Shown here piece by piece: positions 38,771-48,081 of a stretch of 64,000 nucleotides of DNA. This stretch comes from Nitrosovibrio sp. Nv4 (GTDB lineage Bacteria; Pseudomonadota; Gammaproteobacteria; Burkholderiales; Nitrosomonadaceae). The stretch spans positions 1,674,001 to 1,738,000 of the forward strand of contig NZ_OCMZ01000001.1 of assembly GCF_900215485.1 (NCBI RefSeq). The letters are read 5' to 3'. Made by a program: the position numbers and the translations under genes. Position 1 is the stretch's first letter. The number at the start of each line of letters is the position of its first letter. The notes under the pieces were generated by a model, which worked only from the letters and a program-made list of their open reading frames with translations, searched no databases and had not been told where the DNA came from.

Positions 38771-39463
38771 TTACGAATCACCGGAAAGCGTTCTCGCCAC
38801 TACCCATCCGCTTATGTGAGCAGCGCCGCATTTGCGCAGTATCTTTGCCAGTTCATTCAGGGTTGAACCGGTAGTCATCACGTCATCCAACATAGCGATG
38901 CGCTTGCCTGAAAGATCAGTCTCGCAGGCGAATGCATCCCGGATATTTTTCCCGCGTTCCTTCCATGGCAGTCCCGTCTGGGAGGGAGTATCCTTGACAC
39001 GGCGGCAGATGGCGGGCAGTAGCGGAATGTCCAACCTTTTCGATACGCGCCGGGCAATCTCGAGCGCCTGATTGAAACCCCGTTCACGCAACCTCACAGG
39101 ATGGAGTGGCATCGGCACGATGAAATCCGGCAATGCGCCGGCGTCTATCCGCCTTACCAGCAAATCAGCCAGCACGGGTGCTATGGCAAGATTTTTCTGG
39201 TATTTGAGGGAGTGAAGTAACGCGTCTACCGGAAAAGCATAATTCACTGCTGCCAGACCAAGATGGAACGCGGGTGGATTAGCCAGGCAAGCGCCACACA
39301 CGCGCGATTCCGTCGCAGGTAATGCACAGACAGGGCAATAATGTGGCGGTAAATGAGGCAGGCTGTCCCCGCACGGCGAGCAAAAGTCACTTTGAGCGGC
39401 ACCGCCGCAGAGCAGGCAACTTTTGCTTAATAGCGCCTGCTTAATATTTAATCGACTGTTCAA
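38771..39463 (-). CDS. ComF/GntX-family phosphoribosyltransferase-like protein
   Basis: This 230-aa protein has an N-terminal zinc-finger-like region (CLLCGG, FCSPCG, CPVCALP and CGACL, four CxxC pairs). A PRTase domain follows, with the PRPP loop IAMLDDVMTTGSTLNELAKI. ComFC in naturally competent bacteria is needed for DNA uptake; in others the GntX role is less clear. No other competence genes are nearby. No ATG is available: I use TTG 39463 with AGGA 5 nt upstream; a TTG eight codons earlier is possible. Confidence 0.82.
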   Translation of the reverse strand: MNSRLNIKQALLSKSCLLCGGAAQSDFCSPCGDSLPHLPPHYCPVCALPATESRVCGACLANPPAFHLGLAAVNYAFPVDALLHSLKYQKNLAIAPVLADLLVRRIDAGALPDFIVPMPLHPVRLRERGFNQALEIARRVSKRLDIPLLPAICRRVKDTPSQTGLPWKERGKNIRDAFACETDLSGKRIAMLDDVMTTGSTLNELAKILRKCGAAHISGWVVARTLSGDS

Positions 39464-39586
39464 AAATTTCCTGCAAAAAATTGACAACGACGATGCAATC
39501 CGTGATGATAGGTGCGATTCTCCAGGATGAGATTGACTCGGCGCTTTTCCTGCTCCCTTCTTTTTCGTTCATTGTAGCGCAGGTAC

Positions 39587-39634
39587 TCAGTCAATCGCTC
39601 AGTCGATGGCTCAGTTAATCACTCAGTTAATCAT
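39587..39634 (+). repeat. Four degenerate 12-bp tandem repeats at the 5' end of bioB
   Basis: The units TCAGTCAATCGC, TCAGTCGATGGC, TCAGTTAATCAC and TCAGTTAATCAT lie end to end at 39587-39634. They run through the upstream in-frame ATG at 39606 and would encode repeated Gln-Leu-Ile if translated. Operators are often direct repeats, so a regulatory role for bioB is possible. Confidence 0.7.
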
Positions 39635-39665
39635 TGAGCAAAACATAAAGCATCATAAATACGGT

Positions 39666-40703
39666 ATGAGCCAACTTACTTCCGACATAACTGCCGCTTT
39701 GGAAACAGGTTCGGGTGCAGCTGACACACTTACCGATAGACTCGCTGAACCGCCCGGTACGGTTGCCGAACCGCTGCGCTGGGATGTTTCCCGCATTGAG
39801 GCACTGCTGGATTTGCCGTTCAGCGACCTGATTCATCGCGCGCAATTGGTTCATCGCCAATATCACGATGCCAATGCAGTGCAGCTTTCCACATTGATTT
39901 CAGTGAAGACTGGCGGCTGCCCAGAAGACTGCGGCTACTGCCCTCAGGCGGCGCGCTACCACACGAGTGTGGAAAATCAGGATATGTTGTCCCTCGATGA
40001 GGTCGTGACAACGGCTGCCGCCGCAAAAGCGCAGGGGGCGTCGCGTTTTTGCATGGGCGCAGCGTGGCGTGGGCCCAAGCAGCGCGACATCGAAAAAATG
40101 GTGGAAATGGTTAGCGCCGTAAAAGCGCTGGGGCTTGAAACCTGTGCCACCTTAGGCATGTTGAAGTCAGGCCAGGCAGAGCAACTCAGGCAAGCCGGGC
40201 TCGATTATTACAACCATAACCTCGACACAGCGCCGGAATTTTACGATGAAATCATTACCACCCGCAATTACGAGGATCGGCTGGATACCCTGGAGAAAGT
40301 TCGCAGCGCGGGAATTCACGTTTGCTGCGGCGGCATTGTCGGCATGGGCGAAACGCGGCGTGCCCGTGCTGGCCTGATCGGCCAACTGGCCAATCTCGAT
40401 CCTTATCCCGAATCCGTTCCCATCAACCATCTGGTGCAGGTGGAAGGCACGCCGCTTCATGGCACTGCGGCGCTCGATCCGCTGGAATTTGTGCGCACTA
40501 TTGCTGCCGCGCGCATCACCATGCCCAAAGCAATGGTAAGGCTTTCGGCCGGCAGGCAGGAAATGTCGGATGCGGTGCAGGCACTGTGTTTTCTGGCTGG
40601 AGCCAATTCCATTTTCTACGGTGATAAATTGCTTACCACCGGCAACCCGGAAGCTGAAAGGGACAAGGCGTTGTTCCATAAACTGGGGCTCCGTTCGATA
40701 TAA
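39666..40703 (+). CDS. bioB: Biotin synthase
   Basis: BioB (345 aa from this start) is a radical-SAM enzyme that inserts sulfur into dethiobiotin. The radical-SAM cysteines are in [18 protein letters not shown]. Other signatures are [36 protein letters not shown] and the [2Fe-2S]-site arginine in [11 protein letters not shown]. The first 45 residues are a variable extension. An in-frame ATG at 39606 would add 20 residues, but these come from a tandem repeat; neither start has a clear ribosome site. It opens the order bioB-F-H-C-D. Confidence 0.95.
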   Translation: MSQLTSDITAALETGSGAADTLTDRLAEPPGTVAEPLRWDVSRIEALLDLPFSDLIHRAQLVHRQYHDANAVQLSTLISVKTGGCPEDCGYCPQAARYHTSVENQDMLSLDEVVTTAAAAKAQGASRFCMGAAWRGPKQRDIEKMVEMVSAVKALGLETCATLGMLKSGQAEQLRQAGLDYYNHNLDTAPEFYDEIITTRNYEDRLDTLEKVRSAGIHVCCGGIVGMGETRRARAGLIGQLANLDPYPESVPINHLVQVEGTPLHGTAALDPLEFVRTIAAARITMPKAMVRLSAGRQEMSDAVQALCFLAGANSIFYGDKLLTTGNPEAERDKALFHKLGLRSI

Positions 40704-40764
40704 TCCCACGCCCCATCCGTGTTATCCATCCGTTTCGCCCGGCCCCCATCGGGTTAACACCGGA

Positions 40765-41922
40765 ATGCTCAACGATCTCACTGAATACCTGCGCAGCCGG
40801 GAAAGGAAAAAGCTGTATCGCCGTCGTCTGACGCTGGAAAGCGCCCAGAATACGCGGGTCTCGGTGGATGGGCGGGAATATATCGCGTTTTGCAGCAACG
40901 ATTATCTCGGTCTCGCCAACCATCCCCGTTTAATCGCAGCAGCCTGCGAAGGCGTCCGCCGATATGGAGTCGGAGCAGGGGCTTCCCATCTTATCAGTGG
41001 GCATTCGTTGGCGCACCACGCGCTGGAGGAAGCGCTGGCGAGCCTTACGGGGCTTCCCCGCGCGTTATTATTCTCGACGGGATATATGGCAAATGCAGGG
41101 GTGGTGACGGCGCTGGCGGGCCGTGGCGATGCAGTATTTGGCGACAAGCTCAACCATGCCTCACTCAACGATGCCGTACTTGTTTCCCGTGCGAAGTTTA
41201 GCCGCTATCCGCACCTCGACATGAATGCGTTGGAACGTCAGCTTTCCGTGTCACCTGCCAAAAGAAAACTGGTGATAACCGACGCCGTGTTCAGCATGGA
41301 TGGGGATATTGCGCCAGTTCCCGACCTGCTGTCATTGTGCGAAAAATACGATGCGTGGCTGATGCTTGATGATGCGCACGGCTTTGGCTTGCTTGGACCG
41401 CAGGGGAGGGGAATTCTGGCCCATTTTAATGTCAGTTCGCCACGCATCATCTACATGGCAACCCTTGGCAAGGCGGCAGGCGTATTCGGGGCTTTCGTTG
41501 CTGCACAAGCAGAGGTTATCGAAACCCTGATTCAGCAGGCACGAAGCTACATCTATACCACAGCAACGCCGCCGTTATTGTCTCACGCCTTGCTGAAAAG
41601 CCTGGAGTTGATCGAAAGCGAGGAATGGCGGCGAGAAAAGCTGGCACAACTTATCGCAACGCTAAAACAGGAATTGCATCCTTTGCGCTGGAAGCTGCTG
41701 CCATCGGCTACTCCCATCCAGCCTTTGATCATTGGCGAGAATGAAAAAGCGTTGCGGATCAGTGACGCGTTGCGGGAGAGAGGAATCCTGGTTCCGGCAA
41801 TCCGCTCGCCTACGGTTCCGCAAGGCGGATCGCGGCTGCGGATTTCGCTGTCCGCGACGCATAAGATGGAAGACATCGCACGCCTCGCAACCGCTCTGAA
41901 AGAGCTGGACAGCCAAATTTGA
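40765..41922 (+). CDS. bioF: 8-amino-7-oxononanoate synthase
   Basis: BioF (385 aa) is a PLP enzyme that joins pimeloyl-ACP and alanine in the first committed step of the biotin ring. The PLP lysine is in YMATLGKAAGVFGAFVA. Other family segments are FCSNDYLGLANHPRLI, GVGAGASHLISGHS, DAVFSMDGDIAPVPDLL and LMLDDAHGFGLLGPQGRG. ATG 40765 is the first sensible start after the 61-nt gap from bioB. bioH follows 20 nt later. Confidence 0.96.
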   Translation: MLNDLTEYLRSRERKKLYRRRLTLESAQNTRVSVDGREYIAFCSNDYLGLANHPRLIAAACEGVRRYGVGAGASHLISGHSLAHHALEEALASLTGLPRALLFSTGYMANAGVVTALAGRGDAVFGDKLNHASLNDAVLVSRAKFSRYPHLDMNALERQLSVSPAKRKLVITDAVFSMDGDIAPVPDLLSLCEKYDAWLMLDDAHGFGLLGPQGRGILAHFNVSSPRIIYMATLGKAAGVFGAFVAAQAEVIETLIQQARSYIYTTATPPLLSHALLKSLELIESEEWRREKLAQLIATLKQELHPLRWKLLPSATPIQPLIIGENEKALRISDALRERGILVPAIRSPTVPQGGSRLRISLSATHKMEDIARLATALKELDSQI

Positions 41923-41942
41923 TGAGCTTGTGCATATAAACG

Positions 41943-42770
41943 ATGAGCCTTCATGTTGAATCCATTGGCGTCGGTCCCGATCTCGTTATGCTGCATGGCT
42001 GGGCCATGCACAGCGGCGTCTGGCGGGACGTACGCGATGATCTGGCGCAGCATTTCCGCCTGCATCTCGTGGATTTGCCTGGGCACGGTTTCAGCTCGGG
42101 GTTCGGTCCGGGGTTCATTCCGGCTCGCGTATCGGGTTTGCAAGGCGGCGCGCTGAAGCACATTGTTGATATGATCGCAGGTGTTTTACCGGCGAACTGT
42201 ATTGTTTGCGGATGGTCGCTGGGTGGGCAGATCGCAATCGAACTTGCACTGCGCGAACCTTTGCGTGTCAAGGAAATCGCATTGATTTCCACGACACCCT
42301 GCTTTGTCAAATGCAAAGATCCACATGAAAGCTCGCAACACGACTGGGATGGGGGGATGGATGCCGCGACGCTACAGTTATTCACGCAGAATCTGAAGCG
42401 GGATTACAGAACGACTATGAAAAGGTTTCTTACCTTGCAAGTGAGCGGTGGCAGCGATACCCGTGTGTTAGCGCAGCTACGCAAGAACTTATTGGAACGA
42501 GGGGACCCGGATACGACCGCGCTGGAGGCGGGATTACAGGTTCTGTTATCTAGCGATCTGCGGGAGAAAATAAAGAATATCAATCAGAGGGTTTTAATTT
42601 TTCATGGCGAGAACGATGCTATCACCCATCCTGATGCAGCAAGATGGATGCATCAGCAATTGCGAAATTCAGAACTCATCATGCTGCCGAACTGCGGCCA
42701 CGTTCCTTTTTTATCTTATCCTGATCAATTTGCGGACAGTCTGGTTCGGCTGTCACGGTTGGGCAATTAA
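41943..42770 (+). CDS. bioH: Pimeloyl-ACP methyl ester carboxylesterase BioH
   Basis: BioH (275 aa) is an alpha/beta hydrolase that removes the methyl group from pimeloyl-ACP methyl ester. The nucleophile elbow is CGWSLGGQIA. The acid is in FHGENDAITHPDAA and the histidine is in LPNCGHVPFLSYPDQF. The LHGWAMHSGVW oxyanion segment is typical. The start is ATG 41943. Its stop is followed directly by the bioC GTG. This pair closes the BioC-BioH pathway. Confidence 0.94.
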   Translation: MSLHVESIGVGPDLVMLHGWAMHSGVWRDVRDDLAQHFRLHLVDLPGHGFSSGFGPGFIPARVSGLQGGALKHIVDMIAGVLPANCIVCGWSLGGQIAIELALREPLRVKEIALISTTPCFVKCKDPHESSQHDWDGGMDAATLQLFTQNLKRDYRTTMKRFLTLQVSGGSDTRVLAQLRKNLLERGDPDTTALEAGLQVLLSSDLREKIKNINQRVLIFHGENDAITHPDAARWMHQQLRNSELIMLPNCGHVPFLSYPDQFADSLVRLSRLGN

Positions 42771-43661
42771 GTGACCTACGATCATACTATCGACAAGCGC
42801 CTGGTGCGCAGCGCTTTCGGGCGGGCAGCGGCGACTTACGACCAGGCGGCAATCCTGCAACGCGAAGTGTGCGACCGAATGCTGTCGCGTCTCGATTACA
42901 TCAAATATGTCCCTGATGTCATTCTCGATGCCGGGAGCGGCACGGGTTACGGTACACGCAAGCTGCTCACGCGCTACCCGGCTGCCCGGATGCTGGCAAT
43001 CGATATCGCCCCGGCAATGCACATCCAGGCGCGCCCTGCAGTCTCGGGGTGGCGGAAATTTTTGGCGATTTGGGGGAATCAAGCGGGCAATCAGACCAGC
43101 TACATAGGCGGGGACATAGAGCAGATGCCCCTTATAGATTCCTGCGTGGGTCTTGTATGGTCCAATCTGACGCTGCAATGGTGCAATGACCTCAAGCAGA
43201 CATTTGCCGAGGTGCACAGGGTCCTGAAAACCGGCGGTTTGTTCATGTTCAGCACTTTTGGGCCCGATACCTTGAAAGAATTGCGCCAGGCATTCCGCAG
43301 CATGGATGGTTACAGTCACGTCAATCGTTTCACCGACATGCACGACATCGGCGACATGCTGGTGCATAACGGCTTCGCTACACCTGTCATGGATATGGAA
43401 TATATCACGCTGACCTATGACGATGTGATGGGTGTGATGCAGGACCTAAAAGCCATCGGCGCTCATAATGTTACTCAGGGGAGGCGGCGAGGGCTTACCG
43501 GCAGGACTGCATGGCAGAAGGCGATAAGCCATTACGAAACCCTGCGGTTGGAAGGAAAACTGCCCGCGACTTTTGAAGTGGTTTACGGCCATGCCTGGAA
43601 GGTACAGTCACGCAAAGACATACTCACGCCCGAGACAAGACGGCAGCTCGGCCTGCTATGA
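42771..43661 (+). CDS. bioC: Malonyl-ACP O-methyltransferase BioC
   Basis: BioC (296 aa) methylates malonyl-ACP so that fatty-acid synthesis can extend it to pimeloyl-ACP. The SAM motif I is VILDAGSGTGYGTRKLL. VWSNLTLQWCNDLKQTFAEV and GLFMFSTFGPDTLKELRQAF are typical of BioC. GTG 42771 directly follows the bioH stop, a sign of coupled translation. bioD follows 19 nt later. Confidence 0.95.
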   Translation: MTYDHTIDKRLVRSAFGRAAATYDQAAILQREVCDRMLSRLDYIKYVPDVILDAGSGTGYGTRKLLTRYPAARMLAIDIAPAMHIQARPAVSGWRKFLAIWGNQAGNQTSYIGGDIEQMPLIDSCVGLVWSNLTLQWCNDLKQTFAEVHRVLKTGGLFMFSTFGPDTLKELRQAFRSMDGYSHVNRFTDMHDIGDMLVHNGFATPVMDMEYITLTYDDVMGVMQDLKAIGAHNVTQGRRRGLTGRTAWQKAISHYETLRLEGKLPATFEVVYGHAWKVQSRKDILTPETRRQLGLL

Positions 43662-43680
43662 GAGATTCGACACGCATCTT

Positions 43681-44379
43681 ATGACGAAAGGTTATTTCGT
43701 CACCGGTACCGGCACGGGGGTGGGCAAGACCCTGACCAGCTGCGCCTTGCTCCATGCCTTGAGTGCGCGCGGCAAGACTACCGTGGGGATGAAGCCAGTT
43801 GCGGCCGGCCGCGAGAATGGAAAATGGAATGATGTGGAATCGCTCGCAGCGGCAAGCACGGTCGCCGCTCCGCGAGAACAGGTGAATCCTTATGCGCTAA
43901 ATCCGCCGATTGCGCCGCATATCGCGGCAAGCCTGGCAGGCGTCAACATCGACATCAACGTCGTCCGCCAAGCCTACCTGGAATTGCAAAAAGTCGCCGA
44001 TGTCGTGATTGTTGAGGGCGCTGGCGGTTTTCTCGTACCGTTGAATGACCGTCAGGACGGCGCTGACATGGCACAGGCTTTGGGTCTGCCGGTTATAGTG
44101 GTGGTAGGGATGCAACTTGGCTGTCTTAGCGATGCGCTGCTGACCGCCCAGGCTGTGCGGGCAACCGGGCTGCTGCTTGCTGGATGGGTGGCGAACTGTA
44201 TCGAACCGCAAATGGCCGTGTTCGCTGAGAATGTACTTGCGTTGGAACAGCGGCTGGATTGCCCATTGCTGGGGGTGCTGCCATTCGAACAAAATCCCGA
44301 CGCCAGGAAATTGTCGGCGTTGCTGGATATTGCGAAAATGGAACCAGATGGCTTTTGTATCAACTCATCTTCCCATTAA
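43681..44379 (+). CDS. bioD: Dethiobiotin synthetase
   Basis: BioD (232 aa) closes the ureido ring of dethiobiotin with ATP and CO2. The P-loop is YFVTGTGTGVGKTLTSCALL. The substrate segment GMKPVAAG contains the conserved lysine, and VVIVEGAGGFLVPLNDRQD is the second family signature. ATG 43681 fits the family start; the upstream in-frame part overlaps bioC. It ends the biotin cluster. bioA is not in this window, so 7,8-diaminononanoate synthesis must be encoded elsewhere. Confidence 0.96.
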   Translation: MTKGYFVTGTGTGVGKTLTSCALLHALSARGKTTVGMKPVAAGRENGKWNDVESLAAASTVAAPREQVNPYALNPPIAPHIAASLAGVNIDINVVRQAYLELQKVADVVIVEGAGGFLVPLNDRQDGADMAQALGLPVIVVVGMQLGCLSDALLTAQAVRATGLLLAGWVANCIEPQMAVFAENVLALEQRLDCPLLGVLPFEQNPDARKLSALLDIAKMEPDGFCINSSSH

Positions 44380-44436
44380 TCCGCCTCATGCGGAGTCGGA
44401 GAACCGCTCTCATAACCATGCAGCATAATCGGGTAT

Positions 44437-44841
44437 TCAGACCATTACACCTTGGTGCGCAGGGGGAGTGTTGAGCAAATTTTCTTCTGATTGAAATATG
44501 AGCATACCTACGAATATGCCAAGAATGGTTATGACGATACTCGCAAAAAATGCTGTCCAGAACCCCGAAATCCTGAACCCTGGAACGAGCGTCGATACCA
44601 GAAGCAGCATCAGGGCATTAATAACCAGCAAAAAGAACCCGAAACTGATCAGTGTCAGCGGAATCGTCAGTATGATGATGACCGGCCTGATTACAGCATT
44701 AGCAAAACCTAGCAGGAGCGCCGATATCAGCAGGGATTTTTTATTGGCAAACGAAATACCGTGAAAAATGAAGCTCGCCACCCAAAGCGAGAGCGCAGTT
44801 ATTCCCCAATGGGCCAAAAACGCCATTACGTTGTCCAGCAT
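44437..44841 (-). CDS. Small four-helix membrane protein of the YvlD / phage-holin-4 superfamily
   Basis: This 134-aa protein has four predicted helices (about 10-28, 35-53, 57-80 and 90-113). NAVIRPVIIILTIPLTLISF is the typical motif of the Phage_holin_4_2 (YvlD-type) family. It is a chromosomal membrane protein of unknown function despite the family name; no lysis genes are near it. The start could also be the ATG five codons later. It is convergent with bioD. Confidence 0.8.
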   Translation of the reverse strand: MLDNVMAFLAHWGITALSLWVASFIFHGISFANKKSLLISALLLGFANAVIRPVIIILTIPLTLISFGFFLLVINALMLLLVSTLVPGFRISGFWTAFFASIVITILGIFVGMLIFQSEENLLNTPPAHQGVMV

Positions 44842-45449
44842 TGCCCAGTCCCGGATTTATTCAATCCACCGAATGTCGAACACGTTATTATTAAATAACC
44901 GGCGCGGATAGATCTGATATTCACGCCGCGGGATTTCCATTTATCATTATTCTTGTACCTGGTTCTTGGCTATTTGAGGATACCGAAGGTTACCTGAAAG
45001 ATTGCCGGTAGACATGACACAACCGTCGGCCTTCTTATCGGCAAATTTTACAATAGATATTCTCATCTGCCCGCAAAAACCGCTACATGACCAAAAAACA
45101 GTGCTTTAAATACTGGCACGAATTCTGCTTATCTTTACTTATCTTGAATAGCGTCTTCTATGACTGATCTCTGGCTTGCAGATTGTGAATGATGGCTTTG
45201 TAACAAGAATTGTTGCTCCGCCTGAACAGGACTATGATGCGTTCGAGCAATTGTTTATCTCGTCGCCAGGGAAAGGGGAATCGATATCATTTTTCTGTCT
45301 GGGGCGGATAAAGGTTACTACAGGGAATGTGATGCCATACATCGCATGGGCCATGGTGTTGAGCGAGAAGGGAATCTCCCAAATAGGATGGACAGTAAAG
45401 GGTTAAAGCATTTATTCGCAGTTTTAATTAATTTTTCAACCGGAATTCA
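44842..45449. other. 608-bp gap between the YvlD-type gene and the GGDEF-EAL gene
   Basis: No convincing gene is present. The only notable frame (45176-45406, 76 codons, TTG start) has no ribosome site and no family that I recognise. Its product contains ISFFCLGRIKVTTGNVMPYI. It could be a gene remnant. The promoter of the downstream gene should lie here, but I see no clear consensus. Confidence 0.5.
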
Positions 45450-47705
45450 ATGACCACTTCTTCGGATATTTTTAATGCCAGCATTTTGATCGTCGACGAC
45501 AGGAAGGGTAATGTCGAACTGATCCGCGGCATGTTGTCCAGCGCGGGCTACGCGTCGGTCACCTCTACAGTGAATCCGCTTGAGGTTTGCAATCTCCATC
45601 GCACCAACCGATACGATCTCATCCTGCTCGATTTGATGATGCCAAAAATGGATGGATTCGAGGTAATGGAAGGTCTCAAGTTGATCGAATCGGAAATCGA
45701 AGGGAAAACCGGGCCGCAAATTGAATCCAGTGGTTGCCTTCCGGTTCTGGTGATCACTGCCCAGCCAGAGCATAAAGAGCGTGCGTTGCAGGCCGGAGCT
45801 AAAGGTTTCATAACCAAGCCCTTTGATCGGCTCGAGGTATTAACGCATATCCGAGACGTTCTGGAGATCCGGTTGTTGCAGAAAGAGTTGCAGCAATTTG
45901 TTGCAGGTCTGGAAACCACGCTCAGCGAACGGACCGCCCCCTTGCGCGAAACGGAAGAGCTGTTCGATCAGCTTGCCGGTAATCTTCCTCAAGTCTTCTG
46001 GGTTTGGGATATCCATGACGAAACGTTTCGCTATATTAATCCCGCATGGGAAAAAATGACTGGGCTGCGTGTCGCTCGTGGCGACAAACTGGCGAAATTT
46101 TTTGAGGCGGTTCACCCTGAAGATGTGCAGCGTGTTATCCGCGAAACAGGTGAGTTATCGCATGGGGGCGTGGACCATGATTACCGGTTGCTGCTTTCGG
46201 ACAATACAATACGCTGGGTGCGTACACGTACCTTTCCGATAAAGGATTTGGCGGGTGTGCACCGCGTTGTGGGGATTATGGATGACATCACGCATAGCAA
46301 AGAAGCTGATCAGCGGCTACTGCAGCTCGCGCATTATGACGCGCTCACCAATCTTCCCAACCGTAATCTGTTTGACGAGTCGCTCCGGAAGCTTATCAAG
46401 CAAGCAGAAATGAATAACCGGATCATTTCGGTACTATTTCTTGATATTGATAATTTCAAGAATATAAATGACACCCTGGGACATGCAATCGGGGATGAGC
46501 TGCTGCGTCAGTTCAGTCTTCGTTTATTGGAATGTCTACGTGTTACCGATATGATCGCCCGGGTGGGTGGCGATGAGTTCGGGTGCATTCTGGTAACTCC
46601 TGACAATTCAGGGAACGCGGGAGTCGTTGCAAGTAAAATCAGAGAAGCATTACGCCGGCCTTTCAGTTTGCAAGGCCATGAAATCATCGTAACCGCGAGT
46701 ATTGGAATCAGTGTTTATCCGACAGATTCCCTTGATGCGGATACACTTGCCAAAAATAGCGACATAGCCATGTATCGGTCAAAAGAAGCGGGCAGGGATA
46801 CCTACCGCTTTTTTACGGCCGAAATGAACGCGCGAGCGATCGAAAAGCTTAATCAGGAAAATGCCTTGCGGCATGCACTCGATCGAAATGAGTTTGTTTT
46901 ACATTATCAGCCGAAGGTGGATCTCTCGACGGGCAGGATTACAGGCGTCGAGGCACTGATAAGATGGAAGCGGCCAGGACACGGATTCATCGCTCCCCTG
47001 GAGTTCATATCGGTCCTCGAACAAACCGGATTGATCAATCGGGTGGGGGCCTGGGTTATCGAGAGCGCGTGTAAACAGATCGCCGAATGGCGGCTTTTGG
47101 GGGTTGGAGAAATTCCCGTGTCCGTCAACGTATCCGGCAGGCAGTTTTCACAAGGTACACTAAGCGAGGACGTTATTCGCGCCACCCGGCAAAACGATGT
47201 GCATCCGGAATTGCTCGAATTTGAATTGCAAACCGAAAGGGCGCTTAGAGAGAACAGCATCGATTCTGATTTGCTGGAACTGGAACTGACTGAAAGTTCT
47301 TTGATGACGCATGCAAAAAAAACGACCGGTGTTCTACAGAGGCTTAAGGTGTTGGGGATTCAAATTTCAATTGATGATTTTGGGACTGGCTACTCGAGCC
47401 TCGCCTACGTAAAGCGGTTTCCAATCGACGTGCTGAAAATTGACCGTTCTTTCATCGCGGAAATCACCACGAATCCCGCAGACGCTGCAATTACGACAGC
47501 GATCATCGAAATGGCGCATAGTCTTGATGTCAGGGTGGTTGCCGAGGGTGTAGAAACAGTTGAACAACTTGATTTTCTACGCGAACGAGGATGTGACGAA
47601 ATTCAGGGTTACTATTTTGCGCGTCCGCTTCCCGCGAATGAGATTTCCGAATTATTTTTGCATGGAAACAGGTTTCTCAAGCCGGCGCAATCTCTCATCC
47701 TGTAA
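45450..47705 (+). CDS. REC-PAS-GGDEF-EAL cyclic-di-GMP regulator
   Basis: This 751-aa protein is a response regulator with c-di-GMP modules. The REC domain (about 10-135) has the acidic pair Asp16/Asp17, phospho-acceptor Asp61 in [13 protein letters not shown], Thr103 and Lys123. A short coiled coil and a PAS domain follow (about 165-285). The GGDEF domain (about 290-455) has an intact GGDEF at 373-377 and an I-site RVTD at 364-367. The EAL domain (about 470-740) has EAL at 501-503 and [16 protein letters not shown]. It may both make and degrade c-di-GMP. An exact 20-residue quasi-repeat (577-596 and 597-616) sits inside the EAL domain. A partner kinase is not in the window. Confidence 0.92.
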   Translation: MTTSSDIFNASILIVDDRKGNVELIRGMLSSAGYASVTSTVNPLEVCNLHRTNRYDLILLDLMMPKMDGFEVMEGLKLIESEIEGKTGPQIESSGCLPVLVITAQPEHKERALQAGAKGFITKPFDRLEVLTHIRDVLEIRLLQKELQQFVAGLETTLSERTAPLRETEELFDQLAGNLPQVFWVWDIHDETFRYINPAWEKMTGLRVARGDKLAKFFEAVHPEDVQRVIRETGELSHGGVDHDYRLLLSDNTIRWVRTRTFPIKDLAGVHRVVGIMDDITHSKEADQRLLQLAHYDALTNLPNRNLFDESLRKLIKQAEMNNRIISVLFLDIDNFKNINDTLGHAIGDELLRQFSLRLLECLRVTDMIARVGGDEFGCILVTPDNSGNAGVVASKIREALRRPFSLQGHEIIVTASIGISVYPTDSLDADTLAKNSDIAMYRSKEAGRDTYRFFTAEMNARAIEKLNQENALRHALDRNEFVLHYQPKVDLSTGRITGVEALIRWKRPGHGFIAPLEFISVLEQTGLINRVGAWVIESACKQIAEWRLLGVGEIPVSVNVSGRQFSQGTLSEDVIRATRQNDVHPELLEFELQTERALRENSIDSDLLELELTESSLMTHAKKTTGVLQRLKVLGIQISIDDFGTGYSSLAYVKRFPIDVLKIDRSFIAEITTNPADAAITTAIIEMAHSLDVRVVAEGVETVEQLDFLRERGCDEIQGYYFARPLPANEISELFLHGNRFLKPAQSLIL

Positions 47706-47828
47706 TGGATGCCAGACTATTTGATTGATACGATAACCCTGCATAAGGCCCGGTTAATATATTGTCATATGATCGAGTAAGGCAGGGCAGGCTGGACAGC
47801 CAGTATTCAAAAAGCGTGCGGTTAGCTT

Positions 47829-47987
47829 GCAGCCTGTCGGACTTAAAGGAAATCGGCTGCAAAAGCATATGGCTGGTCCATATTTCGCCGCTTTTTCCAA
47901 TAGAATAACTATTGGCCTTCAAAACCCTCAAAATCTGTCCTCACCCAGTCACTTTTTCGCTTCGATTCTTCAAGTCCGACAGGCTGC
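47829..47987. repeat. 159-bp element with perfect 16-bp inverted ends (MITE-like)
   Basis: GCAGCCTGTCGGACTT at 47829-47844 is the exact reverse complement of AAGTCCGACAGGCTGC at 47972-47987. The repeat continues inwards with one mismatch and three more matches. The 127-bp interior has no gene. It lies in the 376-bp gap (47706-48081) between the GGDEF-EAL gene and the MBL-fold gene. The rest of that gap shows nothing I can name. Confidence 0.7.
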
Positions 47988-48081
47988 CAGGAAGAGCAAT
48001 GCGCTGTTGAGGCAGAATCGGATAGAATATACCTTCATACGCTCCAGAGCGCCTCTCAAAAATTTCTCTTTTTCACCAAGC

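Noticed and set aside
44437-44841. Reading the YvlD-type gene as part of a prophage because its family is named phage holin
   Set aside because: No phage genes are near it; the family is widespread on chromosomes with four helices and unknown function.
45176-45406. 76-codon + strand frame before the GGDEF-EAL gene
   Set aside because: TTG start, no ribosome site and no known family; kept only as a remark in the gap entry.
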